DNA of 64,000 nucleotides from Malurus cyaneus samueli. Its lineage: Eukaryota; Chordata; Aves; Passeriformes; Maluridae. This document shows positions 37,801 to 51,299 of this stretch, piece by piece (position 1 is the first letter of the stretch; every line of letters begins with the position of its first letter). The notes below the pieces were generated by a model, which was given only the letters and a program-made list of their open reading frames with translations, was not told where the DNA came from and made no database searches. The stretch covers positions 8,413,477 to 8,477,476 of the forward strand of contig CM019238.1 in assembly GCA_009741485.1 (NCBI GenBank), read 5' to 3'. The position numbers and the translations under genes are program-made.

Positions 37801-40800
37801 TCAGCAGAGCCTGAGGAACTGAGGCTCATGCAGTGAAATCCCTCAGCTGAGGCTGTGGAGCTGGGGATCAGTGCTGCACTATCTCATCACTCAGGTCTGT
37901 GCATGATTTGCTGAGCTGCACTGCTTTTGGCCTTTTGAACCTTTAAACCCAGCAGAGGCCATAGGCTCCTCAACAAGAAACTGTTAGAATGAGGAATCAC
38001 GAGTCCAAAGAGAACTGAATCATTCTTTGGAGATATGTCTAATAATAACAACCTTTTTCTACATTTTCTCTCAACTAATCCATGACTTCAGCAGTCTCTT
38101 CATTCCATACAGTTTGATCAAAAGAGAGGAAAAGGTCCATTTCAGCATGAAATGCTGATTTGGTTTGGATTTGGTTTATTGCTACCTAAGAAACATTTGT
38201 ATGTTCATTTGGATCAAGGAATGTCAGAACCAAACAAGACTTTGGCATCTTGTATAATCATTTCACATGGGTTTTGGCCCATGTTTGAACCTTCCCTGTT
38301 TTCAAACTGTGGTGATTTTGTTTCTTCCCAATTTTTTATACACGAACTTAATCCAACTTCTGTCATTTCTAAATTAATAAAAATACTGTTGTCCATGTCA
38401 CTGTGTTAGTAGTTTCAGCAATTGCTTCTTTTCTCTCTTTTTATTTTCTTTTCTGTTTTGTTGGTTTGGTGGTTTTTTAAAAAGTGTTTCTTTCTATCAC
38501 TCTTGCCAGCTGTGTCCTATTTCCAAAGCTTCATCTACTTGCACAAAACAGCTTGGAATGGTGAGGTAGATTTTAGGAGATTAAAGATTGCACTGTAATA
38601 CACTAGACTTAATCCTAATGCCAGTAAACTCTTTATATGCTATCCTACCCTCAGGATTACAAAGATTTATGTAACCATATTTTTTCACATCCAAAGGAGC
38701 TTAAAGGAATAGACATAGATTGTTCTGGGTGTTGAATAAAAGTAGTAAGCCCAGATAAAGTATTTTTGTTCCTCAGATAATATACCAGAGTGTAGCATTT
38801 TCAAACTGTCTGGTCATAGAAGGCAGTGGAATGGGGTGAAGGGGGAATGTTTACTCTGATCTTAAACTCATGTATTCAGGATGTAGAGGCACACATTTAA
38901 TAACTATAACAGCAGAATTAGGAAAAATGTCTTGTCTAACAGTGTTTAATGTTATATGAGTTTTGTTACCTAAGATTTGTCTTGCCTAGTTTTTAGTATT
39001 TAATATTCAATGATGCAGATGTGTACTCGATTAAGGTTGCCCGTCAGTTTTCCAAGTCACATTATGTGGGAAACATACTAAGGATTGCAATGAAAGTTGT
39101 TTTACAGCCAGCAATCTATCAGGAGCTATCATGTGCTTTTATGTCTTGCTACGAGGGAAGCTCTTTAAATATCATTATCAGACCCATGAATATTCTAAAC
39201 TGATGTTCTTTCAATATTTAGCTTAAGCTTTTAAAATTTCAGAGGACATAACTCTGAGGGTGAGTGGTGATTTGCTGCCTTCAATCCTCTTTGCTGGAAG
39301 GTTACTGTAGCAGCACAGATTTCTGACTGATTTCTGCTGCTTTCATGGTGAGTGGAAGACTTTACCTTTTGTTTACCTGTACTGTTTTGACATGGCATAC
39401 CTCTTTTCTGCATGTTTTGACACTATCTTGTCTGCCAAATGATTATCCTAGGTTTTTTTTTTTGTGAAGGAATGAAAAAAACACTAAGGAAAAATGGGAT
39501 CTCAGGAGATTATGATTCTTTTTATTGGACTGAAAAAACATTCAAAAAGGGTCTGACCTATTTAGGTAATATTTGTCACTACCAGGATGCCTAATATTTT
39601 GGGTGGATTTTTTTTAATAAAAAAATGTCACTTTAGCATTAACTTTTAGAGGAATAAAACTATATTTAGGCAATCCTAATCCTCAAACTCACACTCGAAA
39701 CTTCAAAAATCAAGACAATCAGCTGCCACACAGAAAAATACTTGAAAAAATTTGCTGGCTTACCACAGTAGATGGAAACATTAAAAAATTGTAACTGGCC
39801 CCCATTATTTTTAAAAGAAATAGAGAGAAGAATGTTTGGTTTCACTGCACTTCTCAATTGCTTTAGCAATGTGCTTATTCAGTGGGCAGAGGCAGGGAGG
39901 AAGAAAGGCTGAGAGAAAAGCATCTAGTGTACAAAGCAAAGTCTATTTTTATCTCAACAATGACTTTCATACTGAAGCAAAGGTAGAAAACATTGAAGTG
40001 TCTTTTGCAGCAAATGGTCATTTCAAAAAGTGGAGCTTCATCACCTTTTCAGAGGTGCACAGAGCCTTTGACAGCTGCTCTGTAACTATATGCAGGGAGA
40101 TATATGAGCTGCAGCACTTAGCATTTTATCAGCCATACAAGAAAAAATAAAAGCATAGTCTGATACTTTGAAAAATGAGTGGAAAAAAATGTTTCCATCT
40201 TTGATGATGTCTGAAAGTTCAAAATACTTATGAAGTAGTGCTCTGCTTTTATCCTTTATTTTCCTGTTTAAAAATATCCTAGTGTATGCTACTTTGGATT
40301 CTATAAATGTACTTTATATTGTAGGATATACACAGTCAAAGAAATATATTTCCAGAAAAAGAATGTAGTTTAAAAAGCATTTTGATGTTCTCATGATTTA
40401 CTCCTCCTTTATAGGATGTGTAAATCTTGTGGCCCCTCTGCAGAGGCAAGGAAAGATTATCAGTCTGGGTGACCACTATTTTTTGCAACATGAAACAACA
40501 CAGAAATTAGGTAATTCAATAGGAAATGTCAGAGAGAAATGAAATGACTGGTTTCTCTGGGCTGTCACAAGTCTTCAAATGCTCAAATCATGACCAACAG
40601 ATGAATTTGCTTCTTATCTCATTAATGTCAATAATATTGTTTTGGTTTGGTTTTCCCAGAGCAGGATTAGGGGGCTCTCTGTCTGTCTGTCCACAGTCAT
40701 TGGATTTACATAATTCTGGATCATATTAGCTCTGAGCAGGCCCTATAAACCAGAGCTAAACTTTTTGACGTGCTTATTTCCTTTAGCCTATCAGTATTTA

Positions 40801-42414
40801 AGAGTATTATTAATGTTGCATTGTGCATGAAAAGAAAAAGGAATTCAAAAATACCCATGAAATGCCAAACTGGCAGACACAGTATGATCCCTGCAGCAAG
40901 AGCAGAGTGTTGCAATATCAGGAGTTCTGCTGGAGTTAAGTGCACAAAGCTTCCAATCCAGATGCAAGACAGGCTTCAATATTTTGCTTTTCTTAATGCA
41001 AACTCAATCTGCAGATTAATTTCAGTCTAGAAATAAAAACCTAATCCAAACATTTTGTCTTGTGGGCAATAGAGATACTATTAAGTTTGTCTGCAACATT
41101 TTTGGCGCTGGACCCAACTGGATCCATTTTTAAAAATACATCAGATGCATTACTGTCAATTTGTAATGATCTGCTTAAAAATAAACTGAATAGTCTGAAC
41201 ACTGAATAGTCAACAACACAGAAATATTAAAGCAATGACAAAATTCACCTGTCCTGAATTTGTAGCTTCCAATGTTAATACCAATGAATGCTTTTGAGTC
41301 TTGGTTTTAAAAGGAGAGAACTGTAAGGCTCTTGACTGTGTTGAGAGACAGTTCAATCAAATCAGTCTTTTAGACTGAAAGTCATTGCAATAGCTCAGAT
41401 GCAGGAAATCTGATTGTGCAAGTTTGCCAGGTCTTTTTCATGATATTGTTGAATCTTTTTTATACCTAGATTAATTTAACTGTAAGACTGTATTTAGCCA
41501 GGAGGTGATAGCTCTACCTGCTCTAGTCTGGAGACATTTAATTGTTTCACCCCAAAAAGAAATGTTGTAAAATGAAAGATAACCTTTACACTGGAGATAG
41601 TTTATAATGATAATTTCCCCCTTTAACATCATCTGACAGTAAGGATTTAGCCTTTCTGCTCTTGAATTACCCCCTCAAAACAGCTTGAGGAAAGAGGTTC
41701 ATGTTAACCCAAATTGTTGTAATTGCCAGACAGAACCCACTGTAATGACTGGTAAAATGAGCTTCAGTCATCTGATGATTCATCTTAATCAATTGCCCAG
41801 ACTCATGCATAAGATTGTCTTTCTCAATGATACATGTGGTTAATACAGATACAACATTAATCTCACAGATTCTGCATAATTTACCATGCCCATTTATCTT
41901 CTCATACACGTGCATCATTAGCAACAACCACTAAACTCAGCTGAGAGCGATTTCCACAAAGAAAATAGAGAAATGGGTAAGAAAACTCAAACTGAGTCCA
42001 AATACCTTTAAGTCTGGTACTAGTTTTAAAAAAATGCTGGTAGATGTCATTGTATTAGGTGTCATGTATGTACAAGTTGAAGGTTTGTGTCCTAACAAAA
42101 GGATAGTTGTTTGATCTATTAAAACTTTTAAATGTCTGGCAGGTGAGAAGGTGCTTTGTTGTTTGTTGCTTTAGTTGAAAAAACTGAGTTGTTGTTGATG
42201 TTTTCAACAACATTTTGGGTGTCAATATTATAATATCTCATGAGATGGCAAGACAGATCCATCCGCTTCTGGGTGCCAAAATGGGCAGCAATGCTCTTTC
42301 TATGTTCTTTATCCTCCACAACAGAAGTTCTGGACTATTCTGGTATTGTCTGTTAGTGGCAGTTTTATTAATGAGCATTATCTATACAACAGAATGTCTA
42401 ATTTGAACCATGGT

Positions 42415-42481
42415 AGCAGAGCAGTGATCACAGCTCATGTGTTTCATGAGAAAGCAGAGCAGTGATCACAGCTCATGTGTT
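42415..42481 (+). repeat. 29-bp perfect direct duplication, period 38
   Basis: The same 29 bases, starting AGCAGAGCAGTGATCACAGC, occur at 42415-42443 and 42453-42481 with a 9-base spacer. Perfect identity suggests a recent local duplication, probably replication slippage. Each copy contains the palindrome TGATCA. No gene is disrupted. Confidence 0.92.
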
Positions 42482-45400
42482 CAAATCAGAATCTCTTGTA
42501 TTTCTGTGGGATTAACTCACCTCACATTATGAGATGATTCCACTTCTGTGTATAACTCAGAGAAATTAGTAGAGCAGTTCTCTGTTTATAAACCATGATA
42601 AGAAGTCCACCAAATATTTCTGTCTTCTTTCCTCTAGGAATCAGCCCAAATAGTTGTTCTAGTCACGAACAGGTTGAAGCTTCCCCAAAGTTGATTAAAA
42701 TAACTGGGCCGTATTGCTGTACAATATTAGAGGAGTTTGTTGTGAGCAGGCTGTTAAGAATTCACAGAACCTAAATTATTAGGTTCTAAATTAAAATAGA
42801 GCAATTTTTTCTAGATATTGGCATGCATTCCAGCAGTAAGAAGGTAATTGATTGTGATTTACTTATATTGTTCTAATGTACCTCTACTGTATTTTAATTG
42901 TGTCGCAGGTATATTTTCCTAAAGTTTGAATTGGAAATATGTGTAAACTGGCTGCAAGCATGTACAGTCCAACTAATTGATTAGAAGTTTCACTGAGATA
43001 TGCAAAGAAATTTCTTTGTGTTTATTTTTCATATTGAGTATTTAATACCACCATGTCTTATGAACATTTTCTACCCTGATTCAGTTCAGTATACTAAAGA
43101 TGAAGTTTCAAAGGCAGATCAAGAGAAATGGTTTGTAACCCGCACTTTTCCTTCAGCACTTTCCATTTGACAAGCTTAGACTTGCTTGAACTTTTTCTCA
43201 CTTGCTTATGCAGGGCTTATTGATTTGTACAGAACACTTCTGAGTTAACAGTAATATAAGAAACCTGTACTGCTCTTTATATATCAAGGCATCTTGGTTT
43301 AGGAAGAGAAAGGATTTAAAGGTATATTAATATAGAATATTTCTGCTCCAAATAAAGCATGTTCTTCCAGTGTCTTGGCACACAAACTGTACTAGCACAG
43401 TTGCCTTAGATTAGGACTGTCTGATATCTGTCAGTGCATTCCCTGATGTGTAACTTCCCACCACCACAACATTCCCTCTGCATTTCTCCCCATTCCTGAT
43501 CAGATTGAATCAATCAGAAGTAGATTTTCTGATGCACAAGTCACCACAAACTTGACTTCAGCAGCTTCTGTAGAGGTCACAGGGAAGAGTAGGAGTTTGT
43601 CCATAGCAAGCCTTGCTTGAGTTATTATTATGGCTGTCTTGGAGTGCTGCAATAAATGAGGGTGGCTATGTGGATGTGAAATAGTGTATTTCATTGCAGT
43701 TTCATTTTGTTTCCCAACCTTTGGAACAAAGATTTCATCATCCAAAATAACTTCTGTGTACCTTTTTATCACATCCAGAATAATAAAGGTTTACATTGCT
43801 TCAGCTCAAAGAGTAAAAAAAGAATATCTCAGGATGTCTGTCAGTCTAAAACTGCCATGAGAAATCTCTCTGGGAATAGCACTCAGCACTGACACCATTA
43901 CTGCACTTTGGAGAAGAGCATTCAGACCTTTCTGAATTAGATTGTGCTCTTTGAAGAATGTAAATCTCTCTCCATTGATGGTATGTTTATGTTTACGTTT
44001 TCTTTGCCCGAATACTCCAATGGGACATCTGTCTTTAATCTCACAGAACTCTGACAGTGTGTCTCATAAACATACAAATTAGACAAGTTTCTTTTGCAAG
44101 CTAATCAGGTTCCTCCTGACAACCTTGGCCACCTTTCTATTTTAAGTAGGAAAACATTCATCCTCTATCAAATAGTGACTAATGGATAGAAATTCTAACA
44201 TGTTTTACACATTGTTATTCAGCCTCTGGTAATCTAAGGGAAAGAGAAAATACAGTTTTTCATAGTGGAATCTGTTATGTACCTTCATCAAACAATTAAA
44301 AGGGAGGGAGAACACATGGAATGCATAAAAATGCCCTGTCAGCTGCCAGATTAATAAGATGCTTATGATCTTTATAATAGCTATTATTGTTATAAATTTT
44401 TGACTGAACGGGTGCTACTTCTATTAGAAGAGGTGCTAATATTTGGTAGTTTTATCCCTGTAACCCTGCTGCGTTCATTAAAGGCATGGCTAACTTTGCT
44501 TTATAAAAATAACTTGGAGCATGAACATAGTGAATGCCTGGTGAACCCCACCTGTCCACAGCTAACAAATGCCACAGGAATGTGTATGAACAGGGAGCCT
44601 CTTAAAGCTCTCCATCTGACCTGTGCATTACTGGGAATGCTTTCAATTTCTCTGAGTAAGCCTTGAATTTATCAGCCTGTGGGTGTAACTCTGTAGTAGT
44701 GCATAAATCCCCAACCTTTGAAGTTGTAGCCAGAACTGTTTGTAACAGTGTTTTATGCAGAAATCTTGCTACAGGTGAAGTCATCAGAGATAAAGTCACA
44801 CAGTTGTCTAAGTCTTCCCTTTTTATTAAAATATTGGCCAAATATCTGACTGTTCCTAAAAACACTTATTGTCTTCTGAAAGGACAGAAAGCATAAAATG
44901 GAGTTAACTTAAAATGGATTTCAGGGAATATTTTCATTCTTTATAAGCACAGAGAAGGTTACTTCTTGGGCAGGAAAGTTTAACTTCAGCACTAGTTCTG
45001 GGAGGTTACATAATGTTATGCGTAATATTTCTAAAATTTCTCTGCCATCTTAAAAATTATAAAGACAGATTACTTTATATTTTTGAGACCAAATTGGTAG
45101 AGTATTGCAGACACAAAATTTATCTGTAAAATGAGATGGAGACTGTTTTACTGACAAACAAAAAGCATCAAATTATCTCTAACTTCGGTGAGAATATTGG
45201 AATTAAAATCAATATTTCAAGAATTTGGTTTAATTCAAAGTCCTGGTTACAGGAGGGAGAGAAAACTGGCCATGCAGTTTCAGAGTAATTTGGTCATACA
45301 TGTGGAGATGATGCATGCACATCATCTACTATACACACACCATAGATTGTAATTCTTTTGGCCAAATGTAATATTTCTCTCTATAAATGCACTGAAATAA

Positions 45401-46710
45401 TTATATGCTGCTATTAAAAATCTGCTATGAAAGAATGATTAGAAATCTTTTTTCTTTACAGCCTGAAGGCTATGATAAAAAGAATATTGCAGTTATTGAA
45501 ATTACTTTAAAGAGGTATAAGTATGAAAAGAATTTTAAACCCAGTCTTCCTAGTTTGGAGCTGCAGATAATGAGTGCTATTGATGTCATTTAATTGTAAA
45601 AATACTGCACCAGAAATATGGACACAATTAGACAGACCTATCTATCTGAGATCAGAATCATAAAGCCAAGTTCATCATAAAACACCTTCACTGCCATTTG
45701 CACCTTTGAAACTGTTCCTTTTGGAGATTGGAGGAAGACTAAAAATCAGGACTAAAATCCCTACAGCTTTCTTGTTGCTGCAAAGAGATAGAATTATGTT
45801 AGTGATAACATAAATTTTCTAAGCTGTGGGAAGTGAATAAAACTCATCCTTGTCTGATATTTAGATAATTTACCTAATATTTAAAGAGCAGTTGCTCAAT
45901 AAGTATTTTCATAGCAGTGCATAATTTTCTTATAAAAGTAATAATAATGAGTAACGGTCCTGATATATTGAATTATTTTGTCCATAAGAATGATTGATGT
46001 CTACCAAATGCTCTCATCTCCCATTTTTTCCTAGACATCCCAGGTTTGTAAGCTGTCTGAGGAAGAAGTGCAGTTAAGCACACTTGGATTTTTAAATTTC
46101 AAAAGCATTAGTTTCTTGTAATTATAATTAGTTTGTTACAATGCAAGTATTTTAAGATTTATTTTTTTTTAATATTAAGCATTAAGTTTAGCAGTGCATG
46201 CAGTCAGGATTCTTACTGTAAAAGGCATCTTAAATATTGCCTCAAGGTGTGGAAGCGTTAATATGAAACGGCTGATTTTAACTGCTCTTCAGTTATAAGG
46301 AAAGCAAGAATAAATTTCCCTAACAGTGAAAATAATGAACAATTAACAAGTAAAACCAAAATTTCACAGGTAGTGGGCCATCTAAATGTATTCAGACTTT
46401 GGGATAAAGAAAGACTGCAATAATTTTTAATCAAATTTCACAGCTGCTGAAATATATTCATGCCTGATTTGATTGACAAGTCTAGCACAAATAACTCAAT
46501 CTATAAAGCAAAGAGCTACATTTAAGGTCACGCATGTCATTTTCATCTACCTGTGTTCAAAATGCAGAGCCCTGAAAGACTGTCCTTATTTCCAAAAGTC
46601 TCTATTCATTTCCTTTATCAACTTCATTTTTATCTTCTGCTTCTCCAGAGGGCTGAAATGAACCTGATGAATGCTATTAGTTTTTTCAGAATACAGTAAT
46701 AATTCCTTGC

Positions 46711-46796
46711 ATTCTGTTTGTGTTATTTTCTGTATTTATTTTTTTTCTGTTTGTGTTATTTATTTTTTTTCTGTTTGTGTTATTTTATGTATTTAG
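46711..46796 (+). repeat. T-rich tandem array, three copies
   Basis: The core TTCTGTTTGTGTTATTT is repeated three times, beginning at about 46711, 46744 and 46769. The copies are joined by T-runs of different length, so spacing varies between about 25 and 33 bases. This is a short minisatellite-like array produced by local duplication. Confidence 0.85.
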
Positions 46797-49200
46797 AGGT
46801 TCATTCAGCTTGCTTTGTGTATCGACCAAATTGCAACTGAGTGGAAGTGTCCCTAAAACCCCACAGACCATGCACAAAGTTTTTACATTTTTATGTTGTG
46901 TTTCTTTGGTTGATATCTGTACTCCTTTCAGTAAGCTGCTTTGATGAGTTGTCTTTCATGGAAGAGACAGATATGGTACCAAGATTCATTGGAGAGAAAG
47001 CGAGGAAAAAATAACAGCTGAGAATAAACAGATGCTAAAACAATGGGAAGATCTTGATTAGGTCTGTCTAACAGCCAGCAGTTTATTGAGTTTAAATAAG
47101 TCAAATATTTTTCCCAGAACTATCAGGAGAAAATTAAACAGAAAACTTACGTAAACAGAATACTTAAACAGAACTTATGTATCTAGATTTGAAGAGTTAA
47201 AGGTGATGATAGTTCTCTAAAAATCTAGAAGTATAATTTTTAGGTATGGACTGTTGCTAAGGAAGAAAATTTGAAAAAAAACTTTTGAAAATAAAGCACC
47301 AGTGCCAGTGTGGGGAGATGGTGGGATAACATAATATGAAGAGGGAATATCTGACAGAGGGTTGTGGGAAGATGCAAATGTGCCAACTTCAGGGAAATCC
47401 CAGCAGTGCCAGGGGCTGGGACTTGTGGTCAGGATGAGTCATGACAGACCATCCAAGGATCGCTTGGAAAGCGCCAGCTCCTGAGTTCTGGCTTGCAAAT
47501 GACAGAAAAGAACATGGCATAATAATAACAAACAAGATCATAGAATTGTCATCTTAATAAATATTTATTAGTAATATAAAATATTTGGAATAGGCTAACT
47601 TTTCTGCAAAATGAATTATGATATTTTCTTAAATAGAGGACAGGATAAATAACTTACTGGACTTTGAATTTTCAAACTAGGAGTTTTTCAAAGATTGGTG
47701 TCTAGGTGAGATCATTAATATGACTGGTCTATTCCTTTGTATGTGTGAAGATTGATGTATGTGCTGGGCAGAGTTCCTTTACTTATTTTATTCTATTACC
47801 TGGAGTAATAGTCCTGTTGAGCCACTGCAGTCAGATCTTGCAGTTTTTTTAATATTCACGTTGGACATTCTCAGGCATGTCTGAAAGATTGGGTAGAAAG
47901 CTTGAATCTGATAGATGATCAAAGAAGCAGGAGAATACAGATTTCTGCACAAGTCAACTCCATATTTAAAATTGTTTAGTGTCCAGTTTCAGATTTCAGG
48001 GGAGAAAAATCACTTGTGAGATGAAGGAAGAAAAAGGCAGTTGGATGCTGGAAAATGTTTAAAAAGGTTAAATTAAATATTTATATTTATAAAGTTCTCA
48101 TATAAAGTTGCATATATATCAAGCACTGTGACCATCAGGAGTTTTTCTGCAGTACTTTCATGCATTTTTTTAACTATGTTTTTTATGATTATTATGTGAA
48201 GGACTTGTGTTGTATGAAAACTAATCTTAGAACAAATATTGCCATAGTGAATGCACAAAATAGTGTCTCTATGCACTGAATATGAATTTTTAATTCCATA
48301 CAACGTTAGCACTTGCTGTAGAAAGTCTATGGACACTGCATGGCTCAAAGAGACTGAGACAGGGAAAAGAAATCTGTAGATTTGTTTGAAAAATTAGACA
48401 AAATGACCGTGCCTCTGTATGTAACTTTAAAGGTGAAGGCAATCTCTTAACAGTGTAATTTATGTTCTGTGTTTCGAATATGGCAAATATGTTACTTCAC
48501 TTCCTACCCCAAAAGCCTCCATATAGTTCACATGACAAACAAGTGGCTAGAAAGGATATTGCAATTCCCTTGTGTTGTGCATTGCTGCTTCTTTTCCAGG
48601 GATTAAAAAAAGGGCAAGATTTAATTGGGATCATAGAAGTGAGCTTATAAGTATGGAAGAGAGACAATTTGCCATGATTGTGAGAGATTCCAGCTTGTTT
48701 CAGGTGTCTATGACACTTTGGGAATGAAATGGAGCTGGCACCAGGTTGCTCCTGGCAGGTCCCAATCTCAGCTTAGCTGGGCATGGGAAGGGCTGTGGGT
48801 GACAGATTAGTGTGGTCCACTCAGCATCGTCCAGCCTCAAAGAGCCTTTTTGTTCACCTGAGCTCTCTTTTGGCCTCATGAAAGGTTGCATGTCATAAAT
48901 CAAATATTGTGTTATGTGGCAAAAAAGGTATTTGAAAGTTTTACTATTGATTGTAATGATTTCCACACTCAAAAGTGAATTTTACCTGCAGTGCGTGATG
49001 GCAGATGGGTTTGTTTATTACCACCTGTTCTATCTGAGACAGCAGATGTATTTGTAAGCTGGTAATACAGTATTTAGTAAATGGCCAGCTTTCTGCACTG
49101 ATTTCAATGTATTTGGGCTCAAAATCCAATCCCTTCCTTCTGAAAATAATAGATGATTTAGACATAGTCTTTTACCTAGTTATTCTATAAAGCTATTTTA

Positions 49201-49230
49201 TAATGTTAGAATTAGGTAATGTTAGAATTT
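49201..49230 (+). repeat. Short direct duplication, period 16
   Basis: TAATGTTAGAATT occurs at 49201-49213 and again at 49217-49229. The copies are identical, which is consistent with slippage. Confidence 0.85.
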
Positions 49231-49278
49231 AGCCCTATCTCAGAGCAATTAAAGCAATCTCTATTAAGCTTTGTCAAT

Positions 49279-49314
49279 GTCCATTAAAATTATTTCAGTC
49301 CATTAAAATTATTT
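49279..49314 (+). repeat. Short direct duplication, period 19
   Basis: GTCCATTAAAATTATTT occurs at 49279-49295 and again at 49298-49314 with a 2-base spacer. The copies are identical, as expected from recent slippage. Confidence 0.88.
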
Positions 49315-50174
49315 GTGCTTTGCTGGATTCTTTCTAATGAGCTTGGAAAAACAGGAACTGATGAGATTATAGATCTGTTAAACTGAATCTGTTCACATAC
49401 CACTCTTACTAATGCTTTTTACCTCTAGGCTGCTCAGTTCTTTCTCAGTAAATACCTTTTAATTTTCAGAACTACTTTGTGAGAAAATTAATATACACAT
49501 TCATGGAAACGTAAAATGAAACCATCTAAGGATTTTATTCATCCAAAGGTCATATTTTTTTTCCTGTTAAAAGATAACACAGTAGATTATTAGAATTTTC
49601 ATTAATATTCAGTGAGTTCTTAGCTCTCACTATAATATTCCTTGGTATACTGCAATGGAAGAAAGGTTGGTTTTCTTAATTTAAAGCTTCTGCATAGAAA
49701 TCCTATGTGATTTCATTAGAGAGATGAGGTGATTAGGAGAGAAGGCTGTGAGAAAACAAAAAGATTTTATACAACCTGTAGTAATCTGAAATTAAATTAA
49801 TTGATTCGATGATGAACTAAAAGTGACTAAGTGTTCATTAAAGGGTCTGGCTTTGTTACTGTGAGAACTGAAAAACTAAGGATCAAGGTATTACTTTTAA
49901 TTAGAAATGTTTCCAGTACTTTCTGTGGTGCTCAAGTTCTCCGAAGAAACATCCTATAGAATTTGTTAGATAAAATTTTCTAAGAGAGAAACTGTGCTAT
50001 GCTACAGAACCTGGTTTAGGAAGGGAATATGGTATTGTGAGTGCGTATAGAGCAGGTACATTTTATGCATCGGTGATCTAAGCTGAGGAATTCTGTTCTC
50101 TTTGATTGGCTTCTTGTTGGGAAACAGTTCTGCATCATTCATCAGAATTATTTACTATTTTTTTTTTCTCTCTT

Positions 50175-50465
50175 GTTTATAATTTTGCTGAGCTGGGGGG
50201 ACCAGAACTGCACGCAGCACACAAGATGCAGGCTCATCATATATTGATATGGTAGTGTAGTTTTTTTTTTGTTTCTCTTCAATACAACTTTTTTCTCCTA
50301 GTAAAGCAGATTGAGGTCCCTGAAAAGGCACTTTTTGTTGTACTTTGACAACATAAAGAAAGAAAATTCCAAAGCTTGCTTTAGCTTCATCTTGAGAATT
50401 TGCTCACAGTGATATCCAGGTCACTCACATGTAAATGCACAGCAGTCTATAATCAAGTTACAGAT
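50175..50465 (-). mobile_element. CR1 LINE fragment, 3' part of ORF2
   Basis: On the minus strand this corresponds to the part of CR1 ORF2 downstream of the reverse transcriptase core. The best-preserved word is at about 50199-50232. Read on the plus strand, it gives GACCAGAACTGCACGCAGCA, matching the family segment whose sense form ends in GTGCAGTTCTGGTC. A second match lies at about 50390-50435. The region between them is strongly diverged and contains a T-run near 50260. The copy is inactive and its ends are approximate. It lies head-to-head with the plus-strand CR1 copy that starts about 830 bases further on. Confidence 0.78.
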
Positions 50466-51299
50466 CTTCAGTGTCAGGCTCTTTTCTTTCACTTCCCTGA
50501 GGAAGGGAATTCTGAAACTGTGTTGGTTTCCACTCCTGGAAACTCGCTGCCTTTCCGAGTGTTGGAGCAGTTCAGAGGTGGTGGCAACGGGTTGCAGAGA
50601 TGTGAGCATTGAGTACAAGACCCTCACACTGAGGACAGAGTTGGGTGGTGGCTGCTCTGGCAGGTCCATGGCAGCAAAAAGCAGGGAGCAGAGGGGTTCC
50701 TGAAGTGCAGTGATGAGGATAGGTGTGCAAAGCACAGACTGGCCTTGGAAACATGTGAGTTTTTTTATCCAACCCCTTTCCTTTTTTAGAAGAGTGCCAG
50801 TGTTGAAACTGTGGGCCTAATAGAGCTGCAGATTACCAAAGAGCTAGGAGATTTGGGAATTTTAAAATCCCAGAGATCTGATCCCTTTTGGCACTTTTTT
50901 TAAAGGCCAAACAAATGGAGCACCTGATAGTGCTTGGGATTTTTTTGCCAGAACAGTAGAGACAACATCTGTGCCCATCCAGGGCTAAAAATCTCATGTC
51001 AGAGAATACAGCGCTCGAAGTCAGCAAAGCAGAATTCATGCATAATAGAAATTCATCTCTCCAAGATATAAAAAGAGGGTCTTAGAGAAGGAATGGATAT
51101 CTAAATCCGCCATCTAAAAGGAACAGACAACAACATTTTTCAGCTCAGCTGAGCAGTCAAGAGAGTAGAGACAAAAGCTCTTTTGTAACTGTGTTAGATA
51201 AATGCAGAAGAGAGCTTAGGGTGAACCTCTATGAATACCCTGCATAAATCAGTCTGCAGCTTGTTCTGCTTTATAAATCCATGTATGTGGACTATGTGA
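50466..51299. other. Spacer between two CR1 fragments
   Basis: No gene is recognised. The part from about 50500 to 50760 is richer in G and C than the surroundings and carries overlapping open frames of 66-104 codons on the minus strand. None of them resembles a known protein. The last 200 bases may include diverged CR1 sequence upstream of the recognisable copy. Confidence 0.55.

Larger units (their letters stand above)
30961..42414. other. Gene-free DNA
   Basis: No gene is supported. The stretch includes a locally GC-richer patch at about 32760-33245 without CpG enrichment. It also has a T27 tract (33366-33392), an AT-rich palindromic ATTA cluster (34816-34850), a G-run/purine tract (35308-35328) and another mildly GC-richer patch at about 37795-37960. 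The open frames reach at most about 114 codons and resemble no known protein. I see no RNA gene. Confidence 0.65.
42482..50174. other. Gene-free DNA with minor duplications
   Basis: No gene is supported. It holds a T-rich tandem array (46711-46796) and two short direct duplications (49201-49230 and 49279-49314). A GC-richer patch without CpG enrichment lies at about 48690-48870. The open frames are at most about 91 codons and show no domain signature. Confidence 0.65.

Noticed and set aside
43500..43772. 90-codon minus-strand frame with mixed composition
   Set aside because: It looks superficially protein-like, but no family is recognised and there are no splice or promoter signals.
47461..47476. 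CGCTT-GGA-AAGCG inverted repeat
   Set aside because: A five-base stem is too short to mean anything.
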